Assembly (NCBI GenBank): GCA_012728505.1
Contig: JAAYEY010000156.1
Location: 1-7,589 of the forward strand
Direction: 5' to 3'
DNA: 7,589 bases
Source of the DNA: Synergistaceae bacterium
GTDB taxonomy: Bacteria; Synergistota; Synergistia; Synergistales; Synergistaceae
Shown: piece after piece, positions 4,426-7,589 of the stretch
Position numbering within the stretch: the first letter of the stretch is position 1
Layout of the letters: the number at the start of each line of letters is the position of its first letter
Translations under genes and position numbers: made by a program
Notes under the pieces: generated by a model
The model's input: the letters and a program-made list of their open reading frames with translations, nothing else
Told to the model about the DNA's origin: nothing
Database searches by the model: none

Positions 4426-7400
4426 GTGTTTGTGAATATAATTGAAGTTTTTAAACAATACGGAACTGGTACAACTTTTGTCCTTGGGTTGCTATCGATA
4501 GTGCTTTTGATAATTTTTGCATCAATATCTCGTAGATTTTTGCATAGAGTGAAAATGATACTTTCGCCAATAGAAAGAATGAAAATAAAAGAAAAACTTA
4601 CCCAGAGCGAATTAGAACTCCAAATGCTCAATCTGTCTTATTCTCACAAAAATGTCAGATGGATGAAACATAATCTTGTTATAAGCAATCGTAATCAGCT
4701 TGCATACGGAACCCTTAATAAAATCCGCAACAGTTTATCCCTTGTCTCGCCTGAGATTATTGCTTTGATTCCTGCTGCCCGTTGGTTATTCGATAATTTC
4801 CAAATGCTTTACAGGGAACTTAAGAAGGTCAAGACAACGGGAACTAGCAGGAAAATAATACCAGTATTACAAGATGGAGAATTCAGAGGGTATCCACGGA
4901 TTTATGTTGTGGCCAGAAAGATGGTTACCTTGACCGGCGGGTATCTTAATGAGGAGAGTATCTCCTTTATGATACAGGCATATCAAAAGGAACTTCCATT
5001 AACAACTGCAGAGATATGGGCTCTTCCGGAAATGATAGGGTTTTGTCTTTTAGAAGTAGTAGTAGAACTAGCTGGAGATATTCTCCATATAACAGAGACA
5101 AAATCGAAGGCAGACATATTTGTTAGAAATAATTTAAAAGAACAAACAGACATAATAGATGTCTCTTCTCTTCTACAGAGGCCGGATAAAAAATACCGCG
5201 AAAATATTCCCTTTCATTCCCATGTTATCTACTTGCTAAAAAATATGTCATTCGATGAATCGTCCATACAAAGGTATGTTGAATATCAATATAAATATAA
5301 CACTAAGTATTCTAAACCCTCAGATATATTTCAAGAGGAAGGGGAAATTGAATCGCTCCTCGAATCAAACATCCGTACTTTTTTGGTTAGCTTAAGGGAA
5401 ACAGTTGAAATTGATGGGGAAGAACTTTTTGAAAATCTTTCTGTACTTGAACATACACTACTTAAAGACCCTGACGGGATCTATGTGGATATGGATTCAG
5501 AAAGTCGTGCAAGATACCGTGCTGTTATAGAAAAGCTTGCTGTAAAAAATAACATTGATGAGAATTTAATTGCTGAAATATGTCTGACTCTTGCCGTTGA
5601 AGGAAGAGAAAACTTAAAGAGCAGTCACCACGTAGGTTGTTACCTTGTAGGAGAGGGCCGCTCCATTTTAAAAGCGCAGGTGTTAGATCATCCAGAGCCA
5701 GAAAGATTGACCCCAAGACGAAACCTCCAAGGGACCTGTTATTTTATTACTTTTGCTCTTTTTTTCGTGGCTTTTTATGTGAGTCTGGCATATGTGCTCC
5801 GCGAGTCAGGTATTATTGCCGCGACATACGTTGCAACTGCATTTTTGTCTGTCTCGTTGTTGTTAGTGATTGGCATGGCGTTGGAGACAACCAATATAAT
5901 ATTCACTAGATTGATCCCGGTAAGAGAGCTTCAAGCATTGGACTTTATCAAGGGTATACCTGAAAGAGCCAGAACATTTCTCGTAATGCCTGTGATTATT
6001 TCTTCGAAGGATCAAGCCCTTGAGTATTTGGACAGATTGGAAAGGCACTTTTTGTCAAATAGACAATCCAACCTCTTCTTTGCACTGCTCGTCGATTTTG
6101 AGGACGCTGACATCCTCAGGAAACCTCAGGATGATGATCTTGAAAATTTTCTCAGCCTACACATTGGAGAACTTAATGATCTTTATCCATTATCGCCACA
6201 GAGGTTCTCGGTTTTGATTAGAAGTAGGAAGTGGAATGAGTCTGAAGGATGTTTTATGGGCTGGGAAAGAAAAAGAGGAAAGTTAGAAGAATTCAATGCA
6301 CTTCTATCTGGAGAGCAAGATACAAGTTTTACAACAATAGTTAGCGATAAAAGCATATTTAATACATTCAAGTATGTTATTACACTAGATGCTGATTCAA
6401 TACTCTTAAAAGATAACGCAGCCAAGCTTGTCGGTATAATTGAGCATCCTCTTAATCAGCCTGTAATTGACCCTATTAAAAAAAGAATCAAAAGTGGATA
6501 TGCAATTATTCAACCATCCATAACAAGCCACATTTACAATGGCAAAGGAAACCTTTTTTACCGTGTGTTTGCGGGAAAGCAGGGACTGGACCAATATTGC
6601 AACGCTATATCTGATATATATCATGATGTTTTTAATGAAGGGATATTTTTGGGCAAAGGAATTTACCATGTAGAAACTTTTTATACCATTCTCAACAAAA
6701 AGATACCCGAGAATCGCGTCCTCAGCCATGATTTACTTGAGAGTTGTTATGTAAGAACAGCTTTCTCGAGTTCCGTAAAAATAATAGATGATTATCCCTC
6801 TAACCTTCTTTCCCATGCTAAAAGGGATCATAGGTGGATAAGGGGCGATTGGCAGCTGTTACCTTGGCTGTTTAAAAGAAATACTTTGGCTTGTTTATCC
6901 AAATGGAAAATTCTAGATGACCTAAGAGCTAGCTTGGTACCTTTATGCAAAGTAATTTTAATAATTTTGAACCTTGCACTTCTTCCTCAGGCTTATTATC
7001 TTTGGCTGCCGATAGTCTTTTTTTCAGATGCCTTAGCTTTGTTTTTCTTGTTTTACGACATAATAAGACAAAAAATTAGCCGACCCCGACTTGCTCTGGT
7101 GTACAGAGATCTGCTAAAAGACATAATGTTGCAAATCCTAAGATTTGTACTGGAAATGGTTTTTCTTCCTTATAATGCATATATAGCACTAGACGCCATA
7201 TTGAGGACACTGTACAGGTTGCTAAAAAGTAAAAAAAATCTTCTTATGTGGAATACTGCAGAAAAAGTAGAAAAACACGCCCCAAACACTAGAATGGATT
7301 ATTTTGTACACATGTCCAGCTCTCTGATTCCTTCTGCCATTATCATCGGATTGTTGTTTGTTGTTGATATTTCTTTTGTGGGAATGATTTTTTACGGAAT

Positions 7401-7589
7401 TTTATCTGTTTTGTGGGGGCTATCGTACTGGGTAGCATATAGTATTAGCCAAACGTCAAGTGAAATACAAATCGCAGAGCTTCCTGAAGATGAGGAAATG
7501 CTGAGAGAAATTGCGAGAAAGACCTGGCAGTTCTTTAAGGATTTTTCTAAAAGCGACAACAACTGGCTTTGCCCGGACAATTATCAGCA
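4426..7589 (+). CDS. Cyclic beta-1,2-glucan synthase, N-terminal GT84 part (3' end outside window)
   Basis: The frame is open for 1054 codons to the right edge. Family members (NdvB/ChvB/Cgs) are about 2,800 residues and make cyclic beta-1,2-glucan from UDP-glucose at the inner membrane. Visible here: one membrane segment (about 18-35); a cytoplasmic region with the family motifs GYPRIYVVA (155-163) and PLTTAEIWAL (191-200); two segments (about 440-458, 462-485); then the GT84 domain from DFIKGIPERART (506-517). Catalytic motifs are LVDFED (555-560), the DxD motif in TLDADS (653-658), SHDLLE (767-772) and (R/Q)xxRW as RDHRWIRGDWQ (800-810). More membrane segments follow near 840-860, 861-880, 900-930, 968-985 and 985-1005. 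WQFFKDF (1034-1040) and NNWLCPDNYQ (1045-1054) begin the next family domain (GH189/PF10091 region). The C-terminal GH94 phosphorylase domain, if present, lies beyond the window. No frameshift or missing motif is seen. The start is GTG 4426, chosen from the ribosome binding site. Confidence 0.93.
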   Translation, partial: MFVNIIEVFKQYGTGTTFVLGLLSIVLLIIFASISRRFLHRVKMILSPIERMKIKEKLTQSELELQMLNLSYSHKNVRWMKHNLVISNRNQLAYGTLNKIRNSLSLVSPEIIALIPAARWLFDNFQMLYRELKKVKTTGTSRKIIPVLQDGEFRGYPRIYVVARKMVTLTGGYLNEESISFMIQAYQKELPLTTAEIWALPEMIGFCLLEVVVELAGDILHITETKSKADIFVRNNLKEQTDIIDVSSLLQRPDKKYRENIPFHSHVIYLLKNMSFDESSIQRYVEYQYKYNTKYSKPSDIFQEEGEIESLLESNIRTFLVSLRETVEIDGEELFENLSVLEHTLLKDPDGIYVDMDSESRARYRAVIEKLAVKNNIDENLIAEICLTLAVEGRENLKSSHHVGCYLVGEGRSILKAQVLDHPEPERLTPRRNLQGTCYFITFALFFVAFYVSLAYVLRESGIIAATYVATAFLSVSLLLVIGMALETTNIIFTRLIPVRELQALDFIKGIPERARTFLVMPVIISSKDQALEYLDRLERHFLSNRQSNLFFALLVDFEDADILRKPQDDDLENFLSLHIGELNDLYPLSPQRFSVLIRSRKWNESEGCFMGWERKRGKLEEFNALLSGEQDTSFTTIVSDKSIFNTFKYVITLDADSILLKDNAAKLVGIIEHPLNQPVIDPIKKRIKSGYAIIQPSITSHIYNGKGNLFYRVFAGKQGLDQYCNAISDIYHDVFNEGIFLGKGIYHVETFYTILNKKIPENRVLSHDLLESCYVRTAFSSSVKIIDDYPSNLLSHAKRDHRWIRGDWQLLPWLFKRNTLACLSKWKILDDLRASLVPLCKVILIILNLALLPQAYYLWLPIVFFSDALALFFLFYDIIRQKISRPRLALVYRDLLKDIMLQILRFVLEMVFLPYNAYIALDAILRTLYRLLKSKKNLLMWNTAEKVEKHAPNTRMDYFVHMSSSLIPSAIIIGLLFVVDISFVGMIFYGILSVLWGLSYWVAYSISQTSSEIQIAELPEDEEMLREIARKTWQFFKDFSKSDNNWLCPDNYQ

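Noticed and set aside
5637..5909. A 90-codon plus-strand open frame, and several short minus-strand frames between 4368 and 7580
   Set aside because: All overlap the glucan synthase frame, which is continuous and carries family motifs on both sides of each of them.
1..7589. tRNA, rRNA, CRISPR array, transposase or riboswitch
   Set aside because: I looked for cloverleaf ends, regular direct repeats with spacers, transposase motifs and known aptamer cores by eye, and saw none.

Overview
The window reads as chromosomal DNA from an anaerobic or facultative bacterium of moderately low GC content. It has frequent ATA, AGA and AGG codons, strong GGAGG-type ribosome binding sites, non-ATG starts on two genes and an iron-sulfur aldo/keto reductase. 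I cannot fix the phylum; Synergistota or a clostridial lineage would fit, but that is a guess.

Layout. (1) Bases 1-432, minus strand: most of a DUF523-family protein, with a TTG start, running off the left edge. (2) Bases 433-613: a divergent intergenic region with a good sigma70-type promoter facing right (TTTACA-N17-TATAAT). (3) Bases 614-2542, plus strand: a two-gene unit of an aldo/keto reductase with C-terminal cysteine motifs for Fe-S clusters and a short-chain dehydrogenase, 12 nt apart. (4) Bases 2543-2823: intergenic, mostly filled by repeat copy 1. (5) Bases 2824-4020, plus strand: an unrecognised polytopic membrane protein built of two tandem, homologous six-helix halves. (6) Bases 4021-4425: intergenic, mostly filled by repeat copy 2. 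(7) Base 4426 to the right edge, plus strand: the first 1054 residues of a cyclic beta-1,2-glucan synthase (GT84 glycosyltransferase part complete; the window ends as the next domain begins). The ORF track gave no entry for this gene because it has no stop in the window.

The genes do not form one obvious pathway. The two oxidoreductases look like a small operon of unknown substrate. The membrane protein and the glucan synthase are each preceded by a copy of the same intergenic repeat, in the same orientation.

The most interesting structure is this repeat. The two copies are diverged and differ in length (about 203 and 318 bp), yet both keep a 37-nt block of CTGGA + 6-bp stem + 12-nt loop + 6-bp stem + AGACGATG. 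The two stems differ by two fully compensated base pairs, which suggests selection on the folded structure. Downstream of it both copies carry a short tandem array of an 11-bp unit (2 versus 4 units), a TTGACA-N16-TACAAT promoter-like pair facing the next gene, and a small CGGC/GCCG hairpin.
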